Below, one piece after another: positions 8,701 to 15,016 of a DNA stretch of 15,016 nucleotides; position 1 is the stretch's first letter; each line of letters starts with the position of its first letter. The stretch spans positions 1-15,016 of the forward strand of contig DUUU01000267.1 in assembly GCA_012841485.1 (NCBI GenBank), read 5' to 3'. The DNA comes from Armatimonadota bacterium (GTDB lineage: Bacteria; Armatimonadota; JAAZEB01). Under the pieces are notes generated by a model. That model did not search any database. It was not told where the DNA came from and saw only the letters and a program-made list of their open reading frames with translations. A program made the position numbers and the translations under genes.

Positions 8701-9142
8701 GTACATCTACGCCAACCAGTTCGGCGCAGGACAGAAGGTACTCTATCACCTTTACAATGCGAAGGGACACACCTACGAGGGTCCGGCGCTGGCGGTCCAA
8801 CTCGGGCGCGGCGAGCACCTCTTCGATCTACTGCGCTGCCGTGAGGTGCCGGTTGCGAAGGGCGTCGCCAGCATCTATCTGGAGCGCGACGATGTCACGG
8901 TTCTCGCGAAGCTGCCCCGCCGGCTGAACGTTGCCCGTCAGGGAGAGATGCTGCGCGTGACCGCGCAGGGTGCGCCGGCGCGCGCGCAGGTGGTGGTGAG
9001 CGACCTGGAGGGAAAGGTGCTCCTTTCCCAGCCGGCCAGGCAGGCGACGCTGGATCTGTCGAAGTTGCCCGCCGATGCGAAGCCGGCGTGCGTGAAGCTG
9101 CTTGGCCCCAATGGGCTGCTGGACGCAGTCGCTCTCCCATAG
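5729..9142 (+). CDS. Exported TIM-barrel glycoside-hydrolase-like protein (DUF6259-like)
   Basis: A 1137-residue multidomain protein. Residues 1-19 form a signal peptide (basic MR, hydrophobic core, AGA cleavage region). A lipobox-like LFAC at 11-14 is possible but has an atypical Phe. About 30-340 is beta-rich, resembling a carbohydrate-binding or galactose-binding-like module. About 370-610 looks like a beta-supersandwich common before glycosidase barrels. From about 620 to 910 lies a TIM-barrel pattern with 'GWGQGY', 'MSWWDWSP', 'VTLYTDP' and 'GADGIRLDEYG' (Asp839, Glu840). It also contains 'TTEHPGYD' (Glu892); Asp839 and Glu892 sit at strand ends where glycosidase acids usually lie. The C-terminus (about 980-1137) is again beta-rich. 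The start at ATG 5729 has GGAAGGGAAA upstream and gives the signal peptide. The overall look is that of DUF6259-type putative glycosidases, from memory. The polysaccharide target is unknown. Confidence 0.75.
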   Translation: MRTLISLFTLLFACSAAGAVPSIVEPVSVGVTVVRDDDGQWRSDLSNAMTHQIKPEYQAKKVLDLSGVPEALWQRVKKVRLSACLLVRDYSWRENPPANGLDEAFEIVINGKVHHFRTNCGVPVYPEGKLPVMAWHDFVVPKEEFTRGVNEIVFRKAAVEKKEYDDYLYLAIDNSVRRGNSSVTFDGQVWMEEKLTIPGGNGEYMVRLYLIEKETQVRVDWAPGTKSRLEDPARLIGYAGSPAGEPTDSGLRLAPGESARIEWNPASLDTLEPVNARITATGGVQTAWLDPAGEPVEKATGAKALERVLPGGRAFRPSGLVVTAADGPVVLQSVRLDASESYHPKKRPIDMAPKIADPAGKQVKRAPSCRITPDGAVLQNASLRCRFERDTHLRLASIHNEWTACEMVSDPGQVALFLVEVDGKRYAGNRDFRCASLKPHKGGFVAELALEEPALRATLTAGIDAEGLRLGLTLANAGKAPVDFKLAFPHLAGLTASGNPEEDYYFFPWGGGVIADVPVIVRKGYGDHEAIYQVMDLYSPSRGAGLYLRADDSEGWHKVLSLRKHLPGTTEIDAQNLGMKVDPEYIWTNPLDAVKGTSFAYEYLRRTRPAGGSFSPAPAVLAAHPGDWHAAMRAYSAWAHRVWKFRPYPSRLKSVRNMIAAGWGQGYLFRDGKYRTDIIKEDTDCIELMSWWDWSPLGPWGTPIDQIAEKYGEAKLKYWQSYLVKDPVTGQMMWNNQPGDYDGYNERFGGLPAFREAVETYRKMGALVTLYTDPIRCDYNSKAGKEFGERWGVVKPDGKHVDSYDVWNICHDVAEYREWVAKTMGRVMRETGADGIRLDEYGHRGWACYSKLHEHTYAEPGITQWQKAIAETCRVVRQAMDEVKPDSVLTTEHPGYDYELQFLEGCITYDLTVMATPLRPLECNLQRFYFPECKAYELDHRRADLKSRKKLWNAVESFGRYYPPAMYALLNENEDVYQGRECEPLVPTLAQYIYANQFGAGQKVLYHLYNAKGHTYEGPALAVQLGRGEHLFDLLRCREVPVAKGVASIYLERDDVTVLAKLPRRLNVARQGEMLRVTAQGAPARAQVVVSDLEGKVLLSQPARQATLDLSKLPADAKPACVKLLGPNGLLDAVALP

Positions 9143-9198
9143 ACCACACTTCCGGATAGCAGGCGACGACATAGGGCGAGCTTCTGCTGAGGGATCCG

Positions 9199-9243
9199 GT
9201 GGGCCGGGGCGGGATAGCCCCGGCCCGCGCAGTTGAGCGCGGG
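9199..9243 (+). promoter_or_regulatory. Two overlapping, mutually exclusive hairpins
   Basis: GGGCCGGGGC (9201-9210) pairs perfectly with GCCCCGGCCC (9217-9226) around a 6-nt loop, extendable by a G-U and a G-C pair. CCCGCGC (9224-9230) pairs perfectly with GCGCGGG (9237-9243) around AGTTGA. The right arm of the first shares three bases with the left arm of the second, so both cannot form fully. There is no T-run, so classical intrinsic termination is doubtful. The position between the glycosidase stop and the toroid gene fits a partial terminator, attenuator or mRNA 3'-end stabiliser. Confidence 0.45.
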
Positions 9244-9276
9244 CGCGAATGATCTGGCAGCCAGGAAGAGAGACCG

Positions 9277-10404
9277 ATGAGTACGGGTGGACATGAGATG
9301 GAGAGCATTTGCGAGGCGATCCTCGCCTACCTGATGCGCTGTCAGGACTTCGCCCCAGGGGAGTACTACGGCTCCTTCTGGAGCGAGAAGGCGTATCACG
9401 GCCCTCTCCTCGACTATCATGCCGGAGGGGCGCATCACCACCGGGGTGCGGGCAGTGCCGGGCTTGCCCACTGGCTGGTGGGCAAGCAGCGTGGCGACGC
9501 CGGGCTGATGCACCGCGCGGAGTGGGCCTTCGATTGGCTGGTGGCCCGGCAGCGCCCGAGTGGCGGCTACCTGGAGATTCAGAACAACGAGAAGCCCTCC
9601 GACTGGGAGTATACCGGCCTGGAGGAGTGCTCCACGATTGAGACGGCGTTTGTCATCCACGGTCTGGGCCATGCCCTGCTGCATGGCCTGCCTCCCAAGA
9701 AGTCTTACATGGAGTGCCTCCAGCGCGCCGGGCTGTGGCAGCTCTCTATTGAGTGGCCGGCCGGCTCTGGAGTCTTCCCACACCACGAACGCTCGCCCTA
9801 CGACTGCCTCAACGCCAACCTGCACGCCGCCGAGACGCTGATGGTCAGCTTTGCCGCCCTGCGCCAGGTCTACGGGCGTCCCCTCAACATCTTCTTCCAG
9901 GGGGCGCGGAGGAGCGTGCTGCACACGCTCGACCAGCAGTGGCCGAACGGCTGCTTTCCCTACCGCGCAGGCGAGGGGATCACCATCAACTACACCTCGC
10001 TCGTTCTGTGGTGCCTCATGAATACGCTCGACCTCGTGCCGGAGCCACTCCGTGACCGCTTCGTCCCTCGGGAGCGCGTGGACGAGGCCGTGGAGAGGGC
10101 CACCGCCTTCCTGCGCGGGTGCGTGGCGGAGGACGGCTCCCTCCTCTGGGAGGGCAACGAGACCTCGACGGCGAAGCACAACATCTGGTGCTACGCGCTC
10201 ACCTATCATGTGCTCCGGCGCGCAGGCGGCGAGGAGAATGAGCAGGCAGCGGCGCGCCTCGGGCGTTTCCTCGCTTCGCGGCGAACGGCGAGCGGCCTGC
10301 TTCCGATGCGCGATCAGGGCGAGGAGATCACCGAGTGCGCCTTCATGCAGGCGGATATGCTCCTCTTCCTGCTTCCCTTCTCGGCACTCGCCTCGACGGC
10401 GTGA
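9277..10404 (+). CDS. Alpha/alpha-toroid protein (prenyltransferase/terpenoid-cyclase-like fold), function unknown
   Basis: A 375-residue, apparently cytoplasmic protein without a signal peptide. It is largely helical with repeated helix-turn units of the kind seen in alpha/alpha toroids: 'ARQRPSGGYLEI', 'DQQWPNGCFPYR' and 'CVAEDGSLLWEG' are spaced like the Q-W-type repeat turns of squalene-cyclase/prenyltransferase relatives. A histidine-rich stretch near the N-terminus (DYHAGGAHHHRG, about 46-57) and 'FPHHERSPYDCLNANLHAAE' in the middle could form an active site or metal site. I cannot name an activity. Six-hairpin glycosidases and non-enzymatic toroids share the fold. ATG 9277 has AGGAAGAG upstream, and ATG 9298 is an alternative. 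It follows the exported glycosidase gene by 134 bp and precedes purT by 66 bp, so a role in handling released sugars is possible but is only an inference. Confidence 0.6.
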   Translation: MSTGGHEMESICEAILAYLMRCQDFAPGEYYGSFWSEKAYHGPLLDYHAGGAHHHRGAGSAGLAHWLVGKQRGDAGLMHRAEWAFDWLVARQRPSGGYLEIQNNEKPSDWEYTGLEECSTIETAFVIHGLGHALLHGLPPKKSYMECLQRAGLWQLSIEWPAGSGVFPHHERSPYDCLNANLHAAETLMVSFAALRQVYGRPLNIFFQGARRSVLHTLDQQWPNGCFPYRAGEGITINYTSLVLWCLMNTLDLVPEPLRDRFVPRERVDEAVERATAFLRGCVAEDGSLLWEGNETSTAKHNIWCYALTYHVLRRAGGEENEQAAARLGRFLASRRTASGLLPMRDQGEEITECAFMQADMLLFLLPFSALASTA

Positions 10405-10470
10405 GCCCGGAATTCATCAGGCATTGTGGTCGCGACAAGGCGGCTGTGACGATAGAGAGAGATACCATCC

Positions 10471-11649
10471 ATGTTGGGAACACCCTTGAAAGGCAGCGCC
10501 ACCCGTCTGCTTCTCCTCGGATCCGGGGAGCTCGGCAAGGAAGTGGCGATTGAGGCACAGCGGTTGGGCGTGGAAGTGATCGCTGTGGACCGGTATCCAA
10601 ACGCCCCCGCCATGCAGGTGGCGCATCGCAGCCATGTGATCAATATGCTGGATCGCTCTGAGCTGGCGCGCGTGATTCGCCAGGAGCGCCCGGATTACAT
10701 CGTCCCCGAGATCGAAGCGATCGACACCCGCTACCTGCTGGAAGTGGAGCAGGAGGGGTTCACGGTCATCCCAACGGCGCGAGCCACGAACCTCACGATG
10801 AACCGGGAGGGGATCCGTCGGCTGGCCGCGGAGGAGCTGGGCCTGCCAACCGCCGCCTACCGCTTCGCCGCCACGGAAGAGGAGTTTCGCGCCGCGGTTG
10901 CCGCCATCGGTATCCCCTGCGTGGTCAAGCCGATCATGAGCTCGTCCGGCAAAGGTCAGAGCGTGGTGAAGAGCGAGGCGGACGTTGAGGCTGCCTGGAA
11001 CTATGCCCGTCAGGGAGCGCGCGGCTCCGCGGATCGCGTGATCGTCGAGGAGTTTATTCCCTTCGACTATGAGATCACACTGTTGACAGTCCGGCATGTG
11101 GGGGGCACCGCTTTCTGCCCGCCTATCGGCCACGTGCAGATTCATGGCGACTACCACGAATCGTGGCAGCCGATGGCGATGGCCCCCGCGGCCCTGACCG
11201 AGGCGCAGCGCCAGGCCAAAGCGGTCACCGACGCGCTCGGTGGCCGGGGTATCTTCGGTGTCGAGCTCTTCATCAAGGGCGAGCAGGTCTGGTTCAGCGA
11301 GGTCTCGCCCCGGCCCCACGACACCGGCATGGTGACGATGATCTCTCAGAACATGTCGGAGTTCGAGTTGCATCTTCGCGCCATCCTCGGGCTGCCGGTT
11401 CCGGCCGTGGTCAACCTTGGGCCGGCGGCGTCGCATGTGGTGCAGGCCCCGATGGAGGCATCCGAGGTCCGCTTCGAGGGCGTGGCCGCTGCCCTAGAGC
11501 TTCCGGAGACGAAACTGCGCCTCTTTGGGAAGCCAGACGCCCGGCCGGGCCGGCGCATGGGCGTGGTCTTGGCCCTGGGCGCCACGACCGATGAGGCGCG
11601 CCGCAAAGCGGAAGAGGCCGCACACCGGATCGCGATCCACCCGGTGTAG
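10471..11649 (+). CDS. purT: Formate-dependent phosphoribosylglycinamide formyltransferase PurT
   Basis: PurT uses formate and ATP to formylate GAR in purine synthesis, replacing the folate-dependent PurN step. The 392-residue length equals that of the well-studied E. coli enzyme, and large blocks look nearly the same. These include the GAR-binding N-terminus '[20 protein letters not shown]' (14-33), '[20 protein letters not shown]' (38-57), 'IVPEIEAI' (77-84), '[19 protein letters not shown]', the ATP-grasp loop 'SSSGKGQS', the Mg-binding '[14 protein letters not shown]' and the C-terminal 'RLFGKP'/'RRMGV'. No key segment is missing. A purine-rich GAGAGAGA lies ahead of the ATG at 10471. No other purine gene is visible in the window, so its place between a toroid protein and two amidohydrolases is unusual. 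Identification is very secure. Confidence 0.97.
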   Translation: MLGTPLKGSATRLLLLGSGELGKEVAIEAQRLGVEVIAVDRYPNAPAMQVAHRSHVINMLDRSELARVIRQERPDYIVPEIEAIDTRYLLEVEQEGFTVIPTARATNLTMNREGIRRLAAEELGLPTAAYRFAATEEEFRAAVAAIGIPCVVKPIMSSSGKGQSVVKSEADVEAAWNYARQGARGSADRVIVEEFIPFDYEITLLTVRHVGGTAFCPPIGHVQIHGDYHESWQPMAMAPAALTEAQRQAKAVTDALGGRGIFGVELFIKGEQVWFSEVSPRPHDTGMVTMISQNMSEFELHLRAILGLPVPAVVNLGPAASHVVQAPMEASEVRFEGVAAALELPETKLRLFGKPDARPGRRMGVVLALGATTDEARRKAEEAAHRIAIHPV

Positions 11650-11744
11650 GCAGGTGGCGGGCAGAAGCCGCGCCTATCGCCGGGCCGCGCTCGTGTGGCA
11701 AAAGCGCGACGGAGTGGGACTTCCCGCCGCGCGGAGGGGGAAGC

Positions 11745-12482
11745 ATGGAGTTCTTCGATGTGAACGCCGGTTTCGGGACCCCGCAGCTGGCGCCAATCAA
11801 GCCGGCGGAGACGCCCGCCGTGCTCCTCGAGGAGATGGATTTCGAGGGGGTTTCCGAGGCGCTCGTCTATCATACGGCGATGCGCGACGACCATCCCCTG
11901 TGGGGGAACGAGCTGGTGGTGGAGGCCACGGCCGGCCATCCCCGGCTTCATCCTACCTGGGCTATCCTGCCGCCGCAGACCGAGGAGCTGGGCACGGTAG
12001 AGGAGTTTCTCGCCGGCATGAAGCGGCATGGCGTGAAGACATTGCGCGCCTTCCCGACGCCTCACCGTTACCTGTTGAACGGCACGACGTTCGGCCCCCT
12101 CTTCGAGGAGATGCGCGCCCGGCGCATCCCCCTGATCGTGCCGGGCGACTGGCCGATGGTCGAGGGGCTGTTGCGCGACTTCCCGGATCTGACGGTGATC
12201 GCCAACCAGCTCAGCAATCACGGCCAGGACCGCTACTTCCGCCCGCTCATCGAGCGCTACCCGCGCTTCTACGTAGACACGACGCGCTACGAGTGTGATG
12301 GCGGCATCGCGGCGTTCTGCCGCAAGTATGGTCCGGAGCGCATGCTCTTTGGCAGTGGCTTTCCCGACATTCCCTTCTTCGGGGGCGTGCTTACCCTGAT
12401 GCATGCCGACATCCCCGACGGCGCGAAAGAGGCCATTGCCGGGGGCAACCTGCGCCGGCTGCTGGAGGAGGTGGCGCTATGA
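11745..12482 (+). CDS. Amidohydrolase-fold protein with degenerate metal site
   Basis: A 245-residue protein of the small amidohydrolase (COG2159-like) TIM-barrel type. The fold is suggested by the start 'MEFFDVNAGFG', 'VKTLRAFPTPHRYLLNG', 'RRIPLIVPGDWP', 'DLTVIANQLSN', 'RFYVDTTRY' and the final 'GPERMLFGSGFPDIPF'. In active members the first strand ends in DxHxH and strands 5 and 6 supply histidines. Here those positions read DVNAG, PGDW and NQLSN, and only the last Asp (FGSGFPD) remains. It is therefore probably not a normal metal hydrolase. It may be a pseudoenzyme, a partner subunit or a metal-free lyase. The Shine-Dalgarno GGAGGGGG supports ATG 11745. Its stop overlaps the start of the next, intact paralogue by 4 bp (ATGA), implying translational coupling. 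Confidence 0.78.
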   Translation: MEFFDVNAGFGTPQLAPIKPAETPAVLLEEMDFEGVSEALVYHTAMRDDHPLWGNELVVEATAGHPRLHPTWAILPPQTEELGTVEEFLAGMKRHGVKTLRAFPTPHRYLLNGTTFGPLFEEMRARRIPLIVPGDWPMVEGLLRDFPDLTVIANQLSNHGQDRYFRPLIERYPRFYVDTTRYECDGGIAAFCRKYGPERMLFGSGFPDIPFFGGVLTLMHADIPDGAKEAIAGGNLRRLLEEVAL

Positions 12483-13285
12483 CGAATCCCTCGGTGTTGG
12501 CTCAGGAATTCTTTGCGCACGGGCGCGCCGCGGAGTGCCCCGTGATCGACATGCACACCCATCCGGGTCCATATTCGGCGATCTACTTTCCCAACGCCAC
12601 CCCGGAGCGGATGATTGAGACGATGGATCGCAGTGGCGTCCGCCTCATGTGCGCCGTGTCGCACGCGGCGCTCGTCGAGACGGCGCGCGGCAACGCCTAT
12701 ACCGAGGCAATCGTGCGCAAATACCCCGACCGGGTGCGCACCTACTGGGGCCTAAACCCCAACTACCCCGAGCGCGTTCGCGCGGAGGTGGCGGATTTCG
12801 AGAATCACGCTGGCTTTGTCGGCTTCAAGTTTCTGGCGGATTACCACCGCGTGCCAATCACGGACGAGGCCTACGTGCCGGCTCTGGAGTATGCCCACGA
12901 GCGGAAGCTGTTGATCCTGATCCACACCTGGGGTCGCAGCGCCTACGATTCGCCGGACCACGTCGAGCCGCTGGCGAAGCGGTATCCGGGTGCCACCCTC
13001 CTGATGGCGCACTGTGGCTACGGCGAGTGGGACAAGAGCATCCGTCTGGCTGTCGAGTATCCCAACGTCTACCTGGAGATCACGGGAACGCACAATCCGC
13101 GCGGCATCATCGAGAAGATGGTCCGGGGCGCCGGCTCGGAGAAGGTGCTCTACGGCACGGATCTCCCGTGGTTCGACCCGCATTACGTCATCGGCTGCGT
13201 CCTGTGTGCCCGCATCACCGATGAGGACCGGCACAACATCCTCCACCGGAACGCAGAGCGCCTCCTGCAGCCGTTCGGAGTATAG
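12479..13285 (+). CDS. Metal-dependent amidohydrolase (COG2159-like), intact active site
   Basis: A 268-residue TIM-barrel metal hydrolase or decarboxylase. The metal ligands are visible: 'VIDMHTHPG' (Asp24, His26, His28), 'LILIHTWG' (His149), 'LMAHCG' (His178) and 'LYGTDLPW' (Asp228). This is the pattern of the amidohydrolase_2/ACMSD-like group, whose substrates include aromatic acids, lactones and amides; the sequence does not decide among them. Lys117 in 'VGFKFLADYH' sits where related enzymes keep a strand-4 residue. ATG 12479 lies inside the stop of the upstream degenerate paralogue, and the two are presumably translated together, perhaps as a heteromer. The stop at 13285 is only nine bases before the DarT start. 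The gene is GC-rich like the rest of the operon. Confidence 0.88.
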   Translation: MTNPSVLAQEFFAHGRAAECPVIDMHTHPGPYSAIYFPNATPERMIETMDRSGVRLMCAVSHAALVETARGNAYTEAIVRKYPDRVRTYWGLNPNYPERVRAEVADFENHAGFVGFKFLADYHRVPITDEAYVPALEYAHERKLLILIHTWGRSAYDSPDHVEPLAKRYPGATLLMAHCGYGEWDKSIRLAVEYPNVYLEITGTHNPRGIIEKMVRGAGSEKVLYGTDLPWFDPHYVIGCVLCARITDEDRHNILHRNAERLLQPFGV

Positions 13286-13294
13286 CTCGCCGTG

Positions 13295-13936
13295 ATGCAG
13301 TGGTTGACGCCCGAGAAAGCGAGGATCTTCCGTGCCACCCACATCGATAACATGCCCTGGATACTTGACCACGGCCTATATTGCCAGTCAGCGGCCGTCA
13401 CCGATCCAGAGTTCCGACCGATCGGCCATCCGGATATCATTCTGAAGCGCACACGCAGGATCGTGCCCATAGAGCCACGCGGGGTGCTGAGTGACTATGT
13501 CCCGTTCTACTTTACACCTCGCTCACCCATGCTGTACAATATCCTTACCGGCTTCGGAGGATTGCAGCAGATACCGGCGGAGGAGATCGTCATCCTGGTG
13601 ACATCGCTTCATGCGTTCGCCCAGCATGATGTGCGGTTCGTCTTCACTGACCGGCATGCTTACCTGCAAGCCGCGCGGTTCTTCAACGCTCTTGAGGATC
13701 TAGAGCAACTGGATTGGCGAATCCTCCGCGCCAGCGATTTCCGCCGCGATCCCAATGATCCGGGCAAGATGGAGCGATACCAGGCCGAAGCGCTAGTATA
13801 CCATCATCTGCCGGTCACGCTGCTGCAAGGTATCGCCTGCTTCGATGCAGAAGGGGTAAGTATGCTGCGGGCCGAGGTTGACCGTAGAGGTCTGAGTGTG
13901 CCCGTCAGGGCATGCCCGGGGTGGTACCTCCGATGA
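13295..13936 (+). CDS. darT: DarT toxin, DNA thymidine ADP-ribosyltransferase
   Basis: DarT (DUF4433) transfers ADP-ribose from NAD+ onto thymidine in single-stranded DNA, blocking replication; DarTG systems act as toxin-antitoxin modules and in phage defence. The 213-residue protein shows the conserved 'IFRATHIDNMPWILDHGL' N-terminus (His15), an Arg-rich loop 'LKRTRR' (about 50-55), 'YVPFYFTPRSPMLYNI' (69-84), 'FTDRHAYL' (His121) and the catalytic-type Glu165 in 'QAEALVYHHLP'. All key positions known to me are intact, so it should be active. The start is ATG 13295, and GTG 13292 directly before it is possible. Only a weak GGAG lies 15 nt upstream. It overlaps the darG start by 4 bp. Sampled lines of this gene contain 36/60 and 32/60 G+C, against 41/60 in the amidohydrolase just upstream, which fits recent acquisition. 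Confidence 0.92.
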   Translation: MQWLTPEKARIFRATHIDNMPWILDHGLYCQSAAVTDPEFRPIGHPDIILKRTRRIVPIEPRGVLSDYVPFYFTPRSPMLYNILTGFGGLQQIPAEEIVILVTSLHAFAQHDVRFVFTDRHAYLQAARFFNALEDLEQLDWRILRASDFRRDPNDPGKMERYQAEALVYHHLPVTLLQGIACFDAEGVSMLRAEVDRRGLSVPVRACPGWYLR

Positions 13937-15016
13937 TACACTATATGCAAGGCAATCTGCTGCAGTCGCGGGCAGAGGCCCTCGTGAACACGGTCAACGA
14001 GGTGGGGGTGATGGGCAAGGGGATCGCGCTTGCGTTCCGCGAAGCCTTTCCTGCGAGCGCTCGCCTTTATAGAGAGGCCTGCAGGCGCGGAGAGGTCCGG
14101 GTGGGAAGAGTACTCGTGACCAAGAATGTGGCGCTCTTCGGGCCGCGATGGATTATCCACTTCCCCACGAAGAAGCACTGGCGGCACCCATCCCAATTAG
14201 AGTGGATTCGTGAAGGACTGGTCGACCTGACGCGGGTGATCCGAGAGCTCGGCATCCGATCGATCGCGCTGCCTCCTTTGGGCTGCGGCAACGGGCGACT
14301 CGAATGGGATGATGTCCGACGCGAGATTGAGACGGCGCTCTCTCCCCTGACCGATGTGGAAATCCTGGTCTACACCCCCACGGACGCGTATCACAGCGAG
14401 CCGAAGCGCGCTGGCAAGGAGGCGCTCACGCCCGCGCGGGCTCTCATCGCGGAGAGCGTGCGCCGCTACAGCGTGCTGGGATTCGAATGCACCAACCTGG
14501 AGGTGCAGAAACTCGCCTGGTTCCTGCACCGCGTCTGTACGCGATTGCGCCTGCCAGATCCACTGGACCTGCGCTTCGAGGCAGGTATCTACGGCCCATA
14601 CTCCGACCGGCTGCGCCATCTCTTGAACGAGCTGGATGGAAGCTACATTCACTGCCCGAAGCGGTTGAGTGATGCCGGACCGTTTGACCCGATCTGGTTC
14701 GATGAGTCGCGCCGCGGCGTGGTAGAATCCTATCTGAAGGGGACAGAGGCGCACCCATACGCTAGTGTGCTTGATCACGCGACCGAGATCATCGACGGCT
14801 TCGAGTCGCCACTTGGTCTGGAGTTGCTCAGTACCGCCGACTGGATCATGCTGCATCCCCCTTCGGCTTCCGATGTTGGCGGCCTGCGGGCGGGAATCGA
14901 GCGCTGGCCGCATGGACCGGATGCCGCTCGGCGCAAATCTCGCCTTTTTGACGATCGGATGCTTCACCTGGCGTTGACACGCCTGCGTGATTCCATCCTC
15001 TACGCGGGCGCCCCGG
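13933..15016 (+). CDS. darG: DarG antitoxin, macrodomain ADP-ribosylglycohydrolase, 3' partial
   Basis: DarG removes ADP-ribose from DNA thymidine and also binds DarT directly. From ATG 13933, 361 codons run open to the window edge. Residues 1-150 are a macrodomain: 'VNTVNEVGVMGKGIALAF' (18-35), 'FPTKKHWRHP' (77-86) with the Lys80 position known to be essential in studied DarG proteins, and 'IALPPLGCGNGRLEW' (94-108). Residues about 175-361 form the C-terminal domain, with 'TNLEVQKLAWFLHRV' and 'YGPYSDRLRHLLNELDGSYI', in which I see a resemblance to DUF4065-type antitoxin domains. The length suggests that few residues are missing. The start overlaps the darT stop (ATGA), giving coupled synthesis of toxin and antitoxin. 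The assignment is confident because toxin and antitoxin features agree. Confidence 0.92.
   Translation, partial: MIHYMQGNLLQSRAEALVNTVNEVGVMGKGIALAFREAFPASARLYREACRRGEVRVGRVLVTKNVALFGPRWIIHFPTKKHWRHPSQLEWIREGLVDLTRVIRELGIRSIALPPLGCGNGRLEWDDVRREIETALSPLTDVEILVYTPTDAYHSEPKRAGKEALTPARALIAESVRRYSVLGFECTNLEVQKLAWFLHRVCTRLRLPDPLDLRFEAGIYGPYSDRLRHLLNELDGSYIHCPKRLSDAGPFDPIWFDESRRGVVESYLKGTEAHPYASVLDHATEIIDGFESPLGLELLSTADWIMLHPPSASDVGGLRAGIERWPHGPDAARRKSRLFDDRMLHLALTRLRDSILYAGAP

Noticed and set aside
7034..8818. Long minus-strand open frame (594 codons) inside the glycosidase gene
   Set aside because: It is the antisense shadow of a plus-strand gene with a signal peptide and domain motifs. The translation is low-complexity with no family signature.
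10424..10438. Imperfect palindrome TTGTGGTCGCGACAA before purT as a possible operator
   Set aside because: Only the outer four bases and one inner pair match. There is no second copy and no regulator gene nearby, so chance is likely.
13258..13294. Possible own promoter for darT using TATAGC at 13281 as a -10
   Set aside because: The hexamer 17 bp upstream is GCGCCT, which does not resemble a -35, and the -10 match is poor.
3911..13936. Functional link between the nicotinamidase-like enzyme and NAD-consuming DarT
   Set aside because: The genes are more than 8 kb apart and separated by a promoter and several unrelated genes. DarT releases nicotinamide, but nothing in the sequence ties the two together.

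Overview
The window is high-GC, tightly packed bacterial DNA with no rRNA, tRNA, CRISPR array or insertion sequence that I can see. An LPS-type glycosyltransferase points to a Gram-negative envelope. The large exported glycosidase-like protein together with several amidohydrolase-type enzymes resembles what is found in Armatimonadota, Planctomycetota and similar environmental phyla. That placement is a low-confidence guess and no marker gene settles it.

Left block (1-2300, minus strand): the N-terminal part of a family 9 glycosyltransferase (heptosyltransferase type), which runs off the left edge, and a DNA N4/N6-type methyltransferase with a DPPW motif and no visible restriction partner. A gene-free stretch of about 530 bases then separates these from a long run of plus-strand genes.

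Middle block (2828-5512, plus strand): a GlmS-like class II glutamine amidotransferase domain without the sugar isomerase half, a nicotinamidase-like cysteine hydrolase, and a metallo-beta-lactamase-fold hydrolase. Next comes a near-consensus sigma-70 promoter (TTGACG, 17 bp, TATAAT at 5541-5569) with a structured leader of about 150 nt. It serves a large exported TIM-barrel glycoside-hydrolase-like protein (5729-9142).

Right block (9277-13285, plus strand): an alpha/alpha-toroid protein, a clear PurT, and two amidohydrolase-fold proteins that overlap by 4 bp. The first of the pair has lost most metal ligands and the second keeps them. Two mutually exclusive hairpins lie between the glycosidase gene and the toroid gene.

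Right edge (13295-15016): nine bases after the last amidohydrolase begins a DarT/DarG toxin-antitoxin pair, consisting of a DNA-thymidine ADP-ribosyltransferase and its macrodomain antitoxin. DarG is cut by the window end. Sampled stretches of darT are poorer in GC than the gene before it, which suggests a defence module acquired behind a metabolic operon. The most novel possibilities are the uncharacterised amidotransferase/hydrolase/glycosidase/amidohydrolase cluster and the degenerate-plus-intact amidohydrolase pair.
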